Shown: in pieces, positions 51,307-60,152 of the stretch
How positions within the stretch are numbered: the first letter of the stretch is position 1
Layout of the letters: every line of letters starts with the position of its first letter
Assembly (NCBI GenBank): GCA_965229005.1
Contig: CBDDIP010000002.1
Span: forward strand, 3,596,001 to 3,660,000
DNA length: 64,000 nt
Reading direction: 5' to 3'
DNA from: CBDDIP01 sp965229005
GTDB lineage: Bacteria > Actinomycetota > Acidimicrobiia > Acidimicrobiales > Ilumatobacteraceae
Program-made: the position numbers and the translations under genes
Notes under the pieces: generated by a model
Databases searched by the model: none
The model's input: the letters and a program-made list of their open reading frames with translations, nothing else
Told to the model about the DNA's origin: nothing

Positions 51307-53576
51307 TCGCGAGACATCTCCATTCGTGCGGTGGCGTCGATGTCGGCCGCAGAGCGCCGCCCGACGGTGTGGAAGGACACCGAGTGCACCTCGCCGGTGA
51401 ACGGCGACGGGCCGGTGAGGTCGTCGACGACCGCGGTGATCGGCCCGCGGCCGATGTCGGTGCCGACCGAACCGAGCATGCGCACGATGCGCGGCACGGC
51501 GCCGGTGGCGAGGTCGGCACCATCGACGGCGATGATCACGTTGCCGGCCTTGCCGTCGCGCTCGAAGCGGGCGACGAGCTCGTGGCGTCCCGGTGCCAGG
51601 TCGATGGGTGCAGCGACGCGGGTGTGCGTGCCGAGCGCGTTGTAGTCGAACTGCAGCTGTCCGTCGGCGACGAAGAAGCAGTGGCCGACGTTGTGACTGC
51701 CACGCGCATAGAGCACGCCGTGCGGATCGCGATCCGCGGGCACGGTGACGTCTGCGGTGATCGTGAAGCTCCGGCCACCGAGCTGCGGCGACGCGTCCGT
51801 CGGGATGTGCGACAGCGGCGGCAGGTACGTGTACGAGCCGAACGAGTGCGGGCTGCCCGGACGAGCCGGCGACCCGAACAGCTCGATGGATCGATCGTCG
51901 AGCGGGAGCACGCCCTTGTCCTCGGCCTCGGCCCACCACAGGTCGACCATCTCGCGCAGCTTCTCCGGCTGCTCGGCGGCGAGGTCGTGGCACTCGCTGA
52001 AGTCCTCGTCGAGGTGGTACAGCCCCCACTCGTCGTCGTCGAACGAGGTGCCGGGCTGGTGGTACGTCGTCGCCTTCCACCCGTCGGCCCAGATGCCTCG
52101 GTGGCCCATCTGCTCGAAGTACTGCACACCGCGCACGTGCGGCGAGGAGCCGTCGGCGAAGGTCGACGCGACCGACCGGCCGTGCATCGGCAGCTGCGCG
52201 TAGCCGGCGACCTCGTCGGGCTGCGGCGCACCGGTGATGTCGAGCAGGGTTGCGGCGAGGTCGACCGCGTGACAGAACTGCGGGCGAATCTGCCCGGCCT
52301 GCGACGCGTCGATGCCCTTCGGCCAGTGCACCACCAGCGGGTCGCGCACGCCACCGCCGTACGTGTTCTGCTTGTACCAGCGCAGCGGCGAGTTGCCTGC
52401 CTGCGCCCATCCCCACGGGTAGTTGCTGTGCGAGTGCGGCCCACCGATGTCGTCGAGGCGGTGCTCGACGATGTCGTCGATGTCCTCCCACATCGCGTTG
52501 AAGAAGCTCCACTCGTCCATCACGCCGTAGGGCCCGCCCTCACGGCTGGCACCGTTGTCGCTGAGCACCATCACCGCGGTGTTCTCCAACAGCCCGTGGT
52601 GACGGAGGAACTCGATGAGGCGGCCGATTTGCGCGTCGGTGTGCTCGAGCATCGCCGCGAACGCCTCTTGCAACCGGCAAGCGAAGCGTTGCTGGTTCGG
52701 GGTCAGCTCCTCCCACGCGGGCACGCCCGGGTTCCGCGGCGCCAGAGTGGTGCCGGGGGGAACGATGCCGAGGTCGAGCTGGCGCTGGAACCAGCGCTCG
52801 CGCCACACCTCGTAACCCTCGTCGAACGCGCCCCGCCACTTCTGCAGGTAGGCCTCCGGCGCCTGGTGCGGCGCGTGCATCGCACCGAAGGCGAGGTAGA
52901 GGAAGAACGGGCGATCGGGGCGCACCGACGTGAGGTCTCGGATCCAGCCCATCGAGCGGTCGACGATGTCCTCGCTGACGTGGTACCCGTCCTCGGCGGT
53001 GCCGGGCGGGTCGACGTGGTGGTTGTCGTGGGTGAGCTCCGGCGAGAACTGGTCGGTCTCGCCCTGCAGGAACCCGTAGAAGCGGTCGAAACCTTGCTGC
53101 AGCGGCCAGTTGGTGTGCGGCCCTGCGGCGGAGCACTCCTCCATCGGAGCGAGGTGCCACTTGCCGGCGGCGTAGGTGGCGTAGCCGTGGCGACGCATCA
53201 GCTCGGCAACGGTGGCGGCACGCGGGCTGATGCCACCGCGCATGTGCGGGAACCCGGTGTTCCAGTTGGACACGCCGCGCATGCCGACGGTGTGGTGGTT
53301 GCGACCGGTGAGCAGGCAGGCTCGCGTCGGCGAGCACAGCGCGGTCGTGTGGAAGCCGGTGTACCGCAGCCCGCCGGCAGCGAGCGCGTCGATGTTCGGT
53401 GTGGCCAACGTGCTGCCGTAGCAACCGAAGTGGGAGAAGCCCGTGTCGTCGAGGACGATCGTCACCACGTTCTGGCCGCCGAGTGCGGCCGGCGGTTCCG
53501 GCCACCAAGGCTCGCTGTCGGCCAACGTGCGACCGATGCGCCCACCGAAGTGGTCGTCGGAGAAGGACTCGCTCAC
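51303..53576 (-). CDS. Arylsulfatase (type I sulfatase)
   Basis: A 757-residue sulfatase. The catalytic segment is TTALCSPTRACLLTGR, in which the cysteine is converted to formylglycine. Metal-binding residues appear in IVLDDTGFSHFGCYG and later MVLSDNGASREGG. A C-terminal beta domain ends the chain. No signal peptide is seen, so it is cytoplasmic. The GTG at 53576 has aggaggc upstream. It lies 39 bases behind the SDR gene and is coupled to DinB. No formylglycine-generating enzyme is in the window. It hydrolyses a sulfate ester of an unknown aromatic or alkyl compound. Confidence 0.88.
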   Translation of the reverse strand: MSESFSDDHFGGRIGRTLADSEPWWPEPPAALGGQNVVTIVLDDTGFSHFGCYGSTLATPNIDALAAGGLRYTGFHTTALCSPTRACLLTGRNHHTVGMRGVSNWNTGFPHMRGGISPRAATVAELMRRHGYATYAAGKWHLAPMEECSAAGPHTNWPLQQGFDRFYGFLQGETDQFSPELTHDNHHVDPPGTAEDGYHVSEDIVDRSMGWIRDLTSVRPDRPFFLYLAFGAMHAPHQAPEAYLQKWRGAFDEGYEVWRERWFQRQLDLGIVPPGTTLAPRNPGVPAWEELTPNQQRFACRLQEAFAAMLEHTDAQIGRLIEFLRHHGLLENTAVMVLSDNGASREGGPYGVMDEWSFFNAMWEDIDDIVEHRLDDIGGPHSHSNYPWGWAQAGNSPLRWYKQNTYGGGVRDPLVVHWPKGIDASQAGQIRPQFCHAVDLAATLLDITGAPQPDEVAGYAQLPMHGRSVASTFADGSSPHVRGVQYFEQMGHRGIWADGWKATTYHQPGTSFDDDEWGLYHLDEDFSECHDLAAEQPEKLREMVDLWWAEAEDKGVLPLDDRSIELFGSPARPGSPHSFGSYTYLPPLSHIPTDASPQLGGRSFTITADVTVPADRDPHGVLYARGSHNVGHCFFVADGQLQFDYNALGTHTRVAAPIDLAPGRHELVARFERDGKAGNVIIAVDGADLATGAVPRIVRMLGSVGTDIGRGPITAVVDDLTGPSPFTGEVHSVSFHTVGRRSAADIDATARMEMSRE

Positions 53577-53615
53577 AACATGCCTCCTAGACCCAGCACC
53601 TGCTGAACGGTGGGC

Positions 53616-54356
53616 TCACGCCCAACCCCCTGCGTACGCGACGAACTGTCCGGTCGTGAAGCCGCTCGTGCCGTCGATGAACGGCATGCTGAACGCGGCG
53701 AACTCCTCGACGGTGCCGAGCCGGCGCATCGGCACTGCAGCTTCGATCTTGGCACGGACCGCCGGATCGTCGGCGCCACTGGCGCGACGGAACTCAGGGA
53801 AGTCCATGAAGTTCGTACCGATCGCATTGACCTGCACACCATGGCGGGCCACCTCGGCGGCGACGTTCCGCACGAGCATGTTCGCCCCGGCTCGAGCCGA
53901 CGAGTACAGCGGAGCGTTGGGCGTGGGTCGTGCACCCGCCGCGCTGGTGATGACGAGGATCTGCCCGCCGCCTCGCTCGACCATCACCGGGGCGACCGCG
54001 CGGAGGAAGTGGAACGGCGCCTCGAGGCAGCCGGCCACTGCGGCACGCAGATCGTCGACGTTCGAGTCGAGGAACGAGCCGGTGATCACACGCCCGCTGA
54101 ACGCCGCGGCGGCATCGAGCCGGCCGAACCGGCTGAGCGCCGCATCGACGAGCTTCGGCGCGATCGTCGGATCGGTGAGCCTGCCGCCGCGCTCGACGAC
54201 CTCGACCGCAGCACCTCGCCCGGCGAGCTGCGCAAGGAGCTCATCGCTCGGGTCGCCCAGCACCAGATCGTGCCCGCGGTCAGCGAGCAGCAACGCCATC
54301 GGCGGACCGACGTACGTGCTCGCGTCGTTGACGATCGCAACTCTTCTCTCCCCCAT
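53616..54356 (-). CDS. SDR-family protein with an altered active site
   Basis: A 246-residue SDR-fold protein. The first strand (RRVAIVNDASTYVGPPMALLLADRG) lacks the normal TGxxxGxG. The active-site segment is LYSSARAGANML, where YxxxK has Arg for Lys (Y-S-S-A-R), so ordinary dehydrogenase chemistry may be lost or altered. The end (EFAAFSMPFIDGTSGFTTGQFVAYAGGWA) is typical of the family. The ATG at 54356 is used. It is first of the leftward operon with sulfatase and DinB, and divergent from a TetR gene. Confidence 0.78.
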   Translation of the reverse strand: MGERRVAIVNDASTYVGPPMALLLADRGHDLVLGDPSDELLAQLAGRGAAVEVVERGGRLTDPTIAPKLVDAALSRFGRLDAAAAFSGRVITGSFLDSNVDDLRAAVAGCLEAPFHFLRAVAPVMVERGGGQILVITSAAGARPTPNAPLYSSARAGANMLVRNVAAEVARHGVQVNAIGTNFMDFPEFRRASGADDPAVRAKIEAAVPMRRLGTVEEFAAFSMPFIDGTSGFTTGQFVAYAGGWA

Positions 54357-54384
54357 GGCCCCATTCAAACAATTGTCAGCTTTA

Positions 54385-54402
54385 CTGTCAACACATTGAC
54401 AG
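54385..54402. promoter_or_regulatory. TetR operator: 18-bp dyad in the divergent promoter
   Basis: ctgtcaa (54385-54391) and ttgacag (54396-54402) form perfect 7-bp arms with a caca spacer. A further half-site, ttgtcag, lies at 54373-54379. It is placed between the SDR-sulfatase-DinB operon and the TetR-dehalogenase operon, so it can control both. Confidence 0.75.
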
Positions 54403-54422
54403 CGGTGCTACGGTGCGTTCTC

Positions 54423-55034
54423 GTGAGTGCCGAAGCCGAACAGGCCGTCGATGGGCGCCGGGTCCGCCGCGACCGCAACCGCGACGCGGTGGTGGACGCG
54501 TTGCTGCAGCTCCACTTCGAGGGCAACCTGCTGCCATCCACGGACGAGATCGCCGCTCGCGCCGGCCTCTCGCCGCGATCGCTGTTCCGCTACTTCGACG
54601 ACCTCGACGACCTCGTGCAGACGGCGATCACCCGCCAGCTCGAACGTGTCGGCCACCTGTTCCCGATCCACGCCTCACCGTCAGCGCCGTTCGAGGTGCG
54701 CATCGCCGCAGTCGTCGTCCACCGGGCCGAGCTGTTCGAAGCCATCGACCCGGCGGCGCGCGTGACTCGACTCCGCGCTCCCTTCCAAGGCGTCGTCGCT
54801 GCCCACCTGACGAAGACGCGGTCCTCGTTGCGCAAGCAGCTGTCGACCCTGTTCGCGGCCGAGCTCGCCCAGATGGAGCCATCTGTTGCCACCGCCCGCC
54901 TCGCCGCCGCCGACGTGATCTCGTCGTTCGACGGGTGGCGTCTCCTGCGCGACGACCAACGACTCAGCCGGGCACGCGCCGAGCTCGCGCTGAGCGAGGC
55001 ACTCGTCGCGCTCCTCCAGCCCGCACAGCCCTGA
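54423..55034 (+). CDS. TetR-family transcriptional regulator
   Basis: A 203-residue TetR regulator. The DNA-binding part is DRNRDAVVDALLQLHFEGNLLPSTDEIAARAGLSPRSLFRYFDDLDDLVQTAI, the rest helical. The GTG at 54423 gives the proper N-terminus; upstream frame is antisense. It lies between two catabolic operons and the dyad at 54385-54402 is 20 bases from its start, so it likely represses both directions in absence of a ligand related to the substrate. It is followed 27 bases later by the haloalkane dehalogenase gene. Confidence 0.86.
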   Translation: MSAEAEQAVDGRRVRRDRNRDAVVDALLQLHFEGNLLPSTDEIAARAGLSPRSLFRYFDDLDDLVQTAITRQLERVGHLFPIHASPSAPFEVRIAAVVVHRAELFEAIDPAARVTRLRAPFQGVVAAHLTKTRSSLRKQLSTLFAAELAQMEPSVATARLAAADVISSFDGWRLLRDDQRLSRARAELALSEALVALLQPAQP

Positions 55035-55061
55035 ACCCGGCCACTGAACACGGAGATCACC

Positions 55062-55976
55062 ATGGACGCACTGCGAACCCCCGACGACCGCTTCGTCGGC
55101 CTGCCCGGCTACCCGTTCGAACCGCACTACCTCACCGTGGCCGACGGTGACGGTGGCCATCTGCGCGTGCACTTCCTCGACGAGGGCCCCGCTCACGCGG
55201 CGCCGGTGCTGCTCATGCACGGCGAGCCGTCGTGGAGCTACCTGTACCGCACGATGATCCCGGTCCTCGTCGCCGCCGGCCACCGGTGCATCGCGCCCGA
55301 CCTCATCGGCTTCGGCCGCAGCGACAAGCCGACGGAGCAAGGTGACTACACCTATGCCCGCCACGTCGAGTGGATGCGCTCGGCGCTGTTCGATCAGCTC
55401 GACCTGCACGACATCACGTTCTTCGGGCAGGACTGGGGCGGCCTCGTCGGGTTGCGGCTCGTCGCTGCCGACCCGGATCGCTTCGCCCGTCTCGTCGTCG
55501 CCAACACCGGCCTGCCGACCGGCGAGGCCACTCCCAACGAAGCGTTCCTGAACTGGCAGCGCTTCTCGCGTGAGTCGGCGGTGTTCCCGATCGGCGGCAT
55601 CATCAACGGCGGTTCCACGACTGACCTCGCCGCTGACGTGATCGCCGCCTACGACGCGCCGTTTCCCGACGACTCGTACCAGGCAGGAGCGCGAGTGTTC
55701 CCGTCGCTCGTGCCGACCAGCGCCGACGATCCAGCGCACGCCGATCAGGTCGCCGCGTGGGAAGTGCTCGGCCGCTTCGACCGGCCGGTGCTGTGTGCGT
55801 TCAGCGACAGCGATGCGGTCACCAAAGGCGGCGAGCGAGCGTTCCTCCGCGGCGTGCCCGGCACCGAGGGCCAACCGCACGTCACCATTGCCGGCGGCGG
55901 TCACTTCCTCCAGGAGGATCGCGGGCCCGAGGTCGCCGCGGTCATCAACTCCTTCATCGCGAGCACCAGGAGCTGA
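55062..55976 (+). CDS. Haloalkane dehalogenase-like hydrolase
   Basis: A 304-residue alpha/beta-hydrolase of the haloalkane dehalogenase type. The nucleophile is the Asp in FFGQDWGGLVGLR, with the Trp beside it as halide-stabilising residue; HGEPSWSYLYR gives the oxyanion site and GGGHFLQED the base. It would hydrolyse carbon-halogen bonds to alcohols in the cytoplasm; the chain is the right length for DhmA/DhaA-type enzymes. It follows the TetR gene by 27 bases and is followed by the MBL gene after one base. Confidence 0.87.
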   Translation: MDALRTPDDRFVGLPGYPFEPHYLTVADGDGGHLRVHFLDEGPAHAAPVLLMHGEPSWSYLYRTMIPVLVAAGHRCIAPDLIGFGRSDKPTEQGDYTYARHVEWMRSALFDQLDLHDITFFGQDWGGLVGLRLVAADPDRFARLVVANTGLPTGEATPNEAFLNWQRFSRESAVFPIGGIINGGSTTDLAADVIAAYDAPFPDDSYQAGARVFPSLVPTSADDPAHADQVAAWEVLGRFDRPVLCAFSDSDAVTKGGERAFLRGVPGTEGQPHVTIAGGGHFLQEDRGPEVAAVINSFIASTRS

Positions 55977-55977
55977 C

Positions 55978-56799
55978 GTGCACATCACTCTCCTCGGAAC
56001 CGGCAACCCGATCCCCGACCCGAACCGCGCCGGGCCGTCGACGCTCGTGCGCGCCGGATCCACGAACCTGCTGATCGATGCTGGACGCGGCGTGCTCATG
56101 CGTCTCGCGGGCGCCGGCATGTTCCCCATCCAGCTCGGTGGGGTGCTGATCACGCACCTCCACAGCGATCACATCTCCGATCTCAACGACGTGATCACCA
56201 GCCACTGGGTGATGTCGACAGCGCCAACGCCCTTGCGCATCTACGGCCCGCCGCGCACGCAGGAGGTCGTCGATGCGATCCTGGCGATGCTCGGACCGGA
56301 CATGACCTATCGCCTCGACCACCACCCCGACCTCAGCTGGCGACCGCAGCTGGAGGTCGTCGAGGTCGAACCCGGCGATGCGTTCATCGTCGGGGACGCG
56401 CAGATCAGCGTCGGCCGCACGGACCACCGCCCCGTCGAGCCAACGGTCGCGTTCCGCATCGAGCACGACGGAAAGGTCGTCGTGCTCGGCGGCGATGGCG
56501 TGCCCTGCGATTCGCTGACGGAGATCTGCCGCGATGCCGATGCCTACGTGCAGACGGTGATCCGCGACGACCTCGTCCGGCTCGTGCCGAATCAGCGCTT
56601 CAAGGACATCCTCGACTACCACTCGTCCGTCGCCGACGCCGGCCGCACCGCCACCGCGTCCGGGGTGAAGCGCCTCGTGCTGACCCACTACGTCCCAGCC
56701 CTCCAGCCTGGCCAGCACGACGCCTGGCGCGCCCTCGCTGCCGAGCACTTCACCGGCGAGGTCATCGTCGGCGACGACAACCACCACCTCGAGATCTGA
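55978..56799 (+). CDS. Metallo-beta-lactamase-fold hydrolase (RNase Z/lactonase-like)
   Basis: A 273-residue MBL protein. The metal site is ITHLHSDHISDLND, with further ligands in HRPVEPTVAF and LTHYVPALQPGQHDAW. It resembles RNase-Z-type and lactonase MBL enzymes; in this context a hydrolytic step in the dehalogenation pathway is likely, not tRNA maturation. The GTG at 55978 starts one base after the dehalogenase stop, so it is the third gene of the operon. Confidence 0.82.
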   Translation: MHITLLGTGNPIPDPNRAGPSTLVRAGSTNLLIDAGRGVLMRLAGAGMFPIQLGGVLITHLHSDHISDLNDVITSHWVMSTAPTPLRIYGPPRTQEVVDAILAMLGPDMTYRLDHHPDLSWRPQLEVVEVEPGDAFIVGDAQISVGRTDHRPVEPTVAFRIEHDGKVVVLGGDGVPCDSLTEICRDADAYVQTVIRDDLVRLVPNQRFKDILDYHSSVADAGRTATASGVKRLVLTHYVPALQPGQHDAWRALAAEHFTGEVIVGDDNHHLEI

Positions 56800-56865
56800 C
56801 GGTCGCCAGCTCCACCAAGGAGGAGCCGCTCAGCGGTCTACGATCCTCGACGTGCGGGTGAACGA

Positions 56866-57270
56866 GTGAGCGAGTTGGATCGCGCGGGGCGGTCGGAGCT
56901 GCACTATGCAGCCGGGCCTGAGAACGATGTCGCCAAGATTCATCGCCTCATCGCCGCTGGCGCGGACGCCAACCTCGCCGACAAGGCGGGCATGACGCCG
57001 TTGCACTTCGCCGCGCAGGACGGGAACGTGGAGGCGGCGATGATCTTGCTCGACGCCGGCGCCGACGTGGATCCGCAGGACTCGTACGGCAACACACCGC
57101 TGTGGAAGGCCGTCTTCAGTTCCAAGGGCGACGGGAAGTTGATCGTGCTTCTGCGTTCCCGAGGTGCCGACCCTCTGCTCGAAAACGCCAACGGCGAGAC
57201 GCCACTCTCGTTGGCGAGGCTGATCGCCAACTACCCGATCGCCCAGTGGTTCGCTGACCTGCCGGACTGA
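56866..57270 (+). CDS. Ankyrin-repeat protein
   Basis: A 134-residue protein of about three ankyrin repeats: RSELHYAAGPENDVAKIHRLIAAGADANLADKAG, TPLHFAAQDGNVEAAMILLDAGADVDPQDSYG and NTPLWKAVFSSKGDGKLIVLLRSRGADPLLENANG. Ankyrin folds bind other proteins; the partner is unknown. The GTG at 56866 gives the natural start. It is convergent with the PhyH gene; a hairpin at 57297-57341 lies between. Confidence 0.8.
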   Translation: MSELDRAGRSELHYAAGPENDVAKIHRLIAAGADANLADKAGMTPLHFAAQDGNVEAAMILLDAGADVDPQDSYGNTPLWKAVFSSKGDGKLIVLLRSRGADPLLENANGETPLSLARLIANYPIAQWFADLPD

Positions 57271-57296
57271 CCCCGGTCGCCCAGCCGGAGGAGACA

Positions 57297-57341
57297 TCTG
57301 GGCACGAATCGTTGCGGAAGCCGCAACGAATTGCACCCAGA
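57297..57341. terminator. Two-way terminator between ankyrin and PhyH genes
   Basis: Arms 57297-57317 and 57321-57341 pair at 17 of 21 positions around a three-base loop aag; the stem's tctggg/cccaga outer part is perfect. It lies between two convergent genes. Confidence 0.65.
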
Positions 57342-57362
57342 ACCTGGCCAGCCCGAGCTCGG

Positions 57363-58196
57363 CTACCGAAGGCCGTCGACGGTTTGGAGGACGTCGGGTT
57401 GGTCGTTGTGGCTGTGGGTGAAGCCGAGCTCACGCTCGCGCTGGACGGTCTCGTGGGAGCGCAACGCGACGATGTAGGCGCGCCGCCACGAGTTGGCGGA
57501 ACGGTTGCCGCCGGAACCGTGCAGCACGCCCTCCGAGTGCACGGTGATGTCGCCGCGACGGATGGGCACTGGCAGCATCACGTCATCGGGACGCAGGTCG
57601 GTGACCAACGTGTGGCTGGCCGATCGATCGCCGTGCAGCGGGTGGTGCGGGCGGACGGGCTCATGGTTGCTGCCCGGCAGGAACTGCATGCAACCGTTGT
57701 CGAGCGTCGAGTCGTCGACGGCCAGCCAGCAGGTGGCCGTGCGGCGATCGTCGGTGTCGATCCAGTAGGCCTGGTCCTGGTGCCAGCCGAACACCGCGTC
57801 ATCACGACTGGGCTGCTTGGCCAGCAGCTGGTCGAAGTCGATGGCCATGCCCTCGCCGCAGAGCTGCTCGGCGATGTGCGCCGCTCGCTGTTCGAAGACG
57901 TTGCCCACCCAGGCCGGGTGGTAGCGCCGAGGCAGCATCACGTTGACGATCGCGTACGAGGACGGATCGGTGCCGTGCTCGCCCGTCGTCATGTCGTTGA
58001 AGTCCTTGCCGTCGACGGCGATCTCGCGCCGAAGGAAGCGGTCGTAGACCTCCTCGATCTCGTCGACCTCGGCCTGCGACAGCACAGCGCGCAGGTGGAC
58101 GTAGCCGTCGCGCCGGAACGCTGCCCGATCGTCGTCGGTGACCACGTAGGTGCCCGCGCCACGGCGCCAGTCGTCGGCGTGTTCGTCAGCACTCAT
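57363..58196 (-). CDS. Phytanoyl-CoA dioxygenase-family protein
   Basis: A 277-residue Fe(II)/2-oxoglutarate dioxygenase of the PhyH type. The iron site is GWHQDQAYW (HxD) with a distal His in VLHGSGGNRSANSWRRAYI, where the Arg binds 2-oxoglutarate. PhyH enzymes hydroxylate acyl-CoA or small molecules. The ATG at 58196 is preferred; a longer frame upstream runs into the SRPBCC gene. It follows that gene by 22 bases and forms its operon. Confidence 0.85.
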   Translation of the reverse strand: MSADEHADDWRRGAGTYVVTDDDRAAFRRDGYVHLRAVLSQAEVDEIEEVYDRFLRREIAVDGKDFNDMTTGEHGTDPSSYAIVNVMLPRRYHPAWVGNVFEQRAAHIAEQLCGEGMAIDFDQLLAKQPSRDDAVFGWHQDQAYWIDTDDRRTATCWLAVDDSTLDNGCMQFLPGSNHEPVRPHHPLHGDRSASHTLVTDLRPDDVMLPVPIRRGDITVHSEGVLHGSGGNRSANSWRRAYIVALRSHETVQRERELGFTHSHNDQPDVLQTVDGLR

Positions 58197-58218
58197 CTCC
58201 GCGACGTTAGGTCGCCGG

Positions 58219-58683
58219 TCACGCACTCGTCGCTGCGGGTTGCCTCGCCGCCGCAACCGCGAGGCCTCGCACCATCTTGCCGAGCAGCACGCGCATCATC
58301 CCGCGGTAGAACCACGCGGTGCCGGTGCGGGCGACGAAGCCGCTGCGCCAGGTGATCTTCGTGCCGTTGGCCTCCGGCGAGAGGTCGATGTCCGCCCGAT
58401 AGCCCGTCAGCGGCATGCCGTCGAGCAGCACGTAGCTCAGCCGTTCGTTCGGACGCAGCTCGACGATCTCCTCGTGCGCTCGCGTCCGACGCGTCACGAA
58501 CGTGCCCGTGGCACCGACGCTCTGCGGACCGTCGATGCCGTCGTGCTCCGGCTCGAACGAGCCCAGTGGCGACCACGACGGCCAGCTCGGACGGTCGAGC
58601 AGCATCGCGTAGATCACCGCTGCCGATGCCGTGCTGACGGCCGACGCCTCGATCGTTGATCGCTTCCCCGACGTTGCAGCCAT
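58219..58683 (-). CDS. SRPBCC-family (polyketide-cyclase-like) protein
   Basis: A 154-residue protein of the START/SRPBCC fold: EASAVSTASAAVIYAMLLDRPSWPSWSPLG at the start and SYVLLDGMPLTGYRADIDLSPEANGTKITWRSGF later. These proteins bind hydrophobic ligands, and some are cyclases or dehydratases. The ATG at 58683 is used; a longer frame runs into the divergent promoter. It is first of the operon with PhyH, divergent from a TetR gene, and an inverted repeat at 58713-58726 lies in the promoter. Confidence 0.75.
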   Translation of the reverse strand: MAATSGKRSTIEASAVSTASAAVIYAMLLDRPSWPSWSPLGSFEPEHDGIDGPQSVGATGTFVTRRTRAHEEIVELRPNERLSYVLLDGMPLTGYRADIDLSPEANGTKITWRSGFVARTGTAWFYRGMMRVLLGKMVRGLAVAAARQPAATSA

Positions 58684-58712
58684 CGGTCCCGCTCCTCTCA
58701 CGCTCAGTTCGT

Positions 58713-58726
58713 GTACCATTCGGTAC
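58713..58726. promoter_or_regulatory. TetR operator: gtacc-N4-ggtac dyad
   Basis: gtacc (58713-58717) pairs with ggtac (58722-58726) around attc, 30 bases from the SRPBCC start and 28 before the TetR start. It is a typical TetR dyad for the SRPBCC/PhyH operon and the TetR gene. Confidence 0.6.
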
Positions 58727-58753
58727 GTTAATGATCTGAGGAGCAGCACGCAA

Positions 58754-59365
58754 GTGGCACGACCCCGAACGGACGCACGAGAACGGCTGCTCGCCGACGT
58801 GCTCGCCCACCTGACCGCTTCCGGCGGGCTCGACATGAGCCTGCGTCAGCTCGCCGATGCGATCGGCACCAGCCATCGGATGCTGCTGTTCCACTTCGGC
58901 TCCAAGGAGCAGCTGCAGGCCGAGGTCGTGCGCGCGGTCGAGGCGCAGCAGCGCGACTTGCTCGCCTCCACGGTCGACGATCCCGATCGGCCGGCGATGG
59001 CCCAGATGGAGCTGCTCTGGGCTCACCTCCTCGAACCGACCCTGCGACCCAACATCCGCCTGTTCTTCCAGGTCTACGGCAACGAGCTGCGCCACGGCCG
59101 GTCGACGCCGTTCCTCGACGAGGTCGTCACCTCGTGGTTGGAGCCGACCACGGCCGCCATCGCCCGCACGAGCCCCGACACTGCCGCCGCAGACGCCCGC
59201 CTGGCCCTTGCTCTGGTGCGAGGGTTGCTGCTCGATCTGGTGACCACCGGCGATGTCGACGCCGTCGACGCGGCGATGCAGCGCTTCTCGGACCTCTACA
59301 CCGCGACGACGGGTGTCAGGTCAACGCCGTCAGCCCGCCGTCGACCACGAGCGTCTGCCCGGTGA
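58754..59365 (+). CDS. TetR-family transcriptional regulator
   Basis: A 203-residue TetR-type regulator. The DNA-binding part is DARERLLADVLAHLTASGGLDMSLRQLADAIGTSHRMLLFHFGSKEQLQAEVVRAVEAQQ, with a helical C-terminal domain. The GTG at 58754 is used. It is divergent from the SRPBCC/PhyH operon across the dyad at 58713, and its 3' end overlaps the convergent SDR gene by 50 bases. Confidence 0.85.
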   Translation: MARPRTDARERLLADVLAHLTASGGLDMSLRQLADAIGTSHRMLLFHFGSKEQLQAEVVRAVEAQQRDLLASTVDDPDRPAMAQMELLWAHLLEPTLRPNIRLFFQVYGNELRHGRSTPFLDEVVTSWLEPTTAAIARTSPDTAAADARLALALVRGLLLDLVTTGDVDAVDAAMQRFSDLYTATTGVRSTPSARRRPRASAR

Positions 59366-60152
59366 CGTAGGCCGACTCGCTCGACAGCAGGAACAGCGCG
59401 GCGTAGGCGGTCTCCCACCCGGTTCCCTGCCGGCCGAGCGGCACGGGTGTGCGATCGCGCGATGCCCGACCGCGCGACGCGGCACGACCGAGCGAGGTAT
59501 CCATCAGGCCCGGTGCGACCACGTTTGCCCGGATGCCGCGACGGCGACCGACGTGCGCGACGTGGCGCATCAGCCCGCCGAGCGCGGCCTTCGAGGAGTC
59601 GTACGCCGGCAAGCCGCTGCCCGGCTTCATCCCGGCGATCGAGGCGATGAACACGATCGACGCATCCTCGCTGAGCAGCGGCAGCGCCGCCTGTGCGGTG
59701 AGCATCGCTCCACGCAGGTTGACCCCCATCACCGCATCCCAGTCCGACGACGTCGTGTCCGCCAGACGAGCGCGGTCGGCGATGCCGACGTTGTAGACGA
59801 CGCCATCGAGCCCACCGAGGACGGCCACTGCCTCGTCGACCATGCGCGCGATCGACGGAGGCTGCGACACGTCTGCTTCGACGACGAACGCCGTCCCACC
59901 GGCGGCCGCGATCGAGGCAACGGTGGTCGCGGCGCTGGCCGCGTCGCGATCGGCCACCGCGACCGTCGCTCCTTCTCGCGCGGTGAGGATGCTCATCGCT
60001 CGGCCGTTGCCGATCGGCGGATCGTCGACACCGAAGTCGTTCTGCCCGCCGCCAACGATCAGGATCCGGCGACCGGTCAGTCGTCCGCGGCCCGGCGCCA
60101 CACCGAGCGACTCGTCCGGCAGCAGTCGGGCCTCATCGGTGCGATCGGTCAT
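59316..60152 (-). CDS. Short-chain dehydrogenase with elongated cofactor loop
   Basis: A 278-residue SDR. The first glycine segment is RRILIVGGGQNDFGVDDPPIGNGRAMSIL, in which the normal TGxxxGxG loop carries an insertion DFGVDDPP. The catalytic serine is in FIASIAG and YxxxK is YDSSK. Further typical segments are ANVVAPGLMDT and YVTGQTLVVDGG. The ATG at 60152 shares one base with the stop of the ACT gene, so the two are translationally coupled. It overlaps the convergent TetR by 50 bases. Substrate unknown. Confidence 0.83.
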   Translation of the reverse strand: MTDRTDEARLLPDESLGVAPGRGRLTGRRILIVGGGQNDFGVDDPPIGNGRAMSILTAREGATVAVADRDAASAATTVASIAAAGGTAFVVEADVSQPPSIARMVDEAVAVLGGLDGVVYNVGIADRARLADTTSSDWDAVMGVNLRGAMLTAQAALPLLSEDASIVFIASIAGMKPGSGLPAYDSSKAALGGLMRHVAHVGRRRGIRANVVAPGLMDTSLGRAASRGRASRDRTPVPLGRQGTGWETAYAALFLLSSESAYVTGQTLVVDGGLTALT

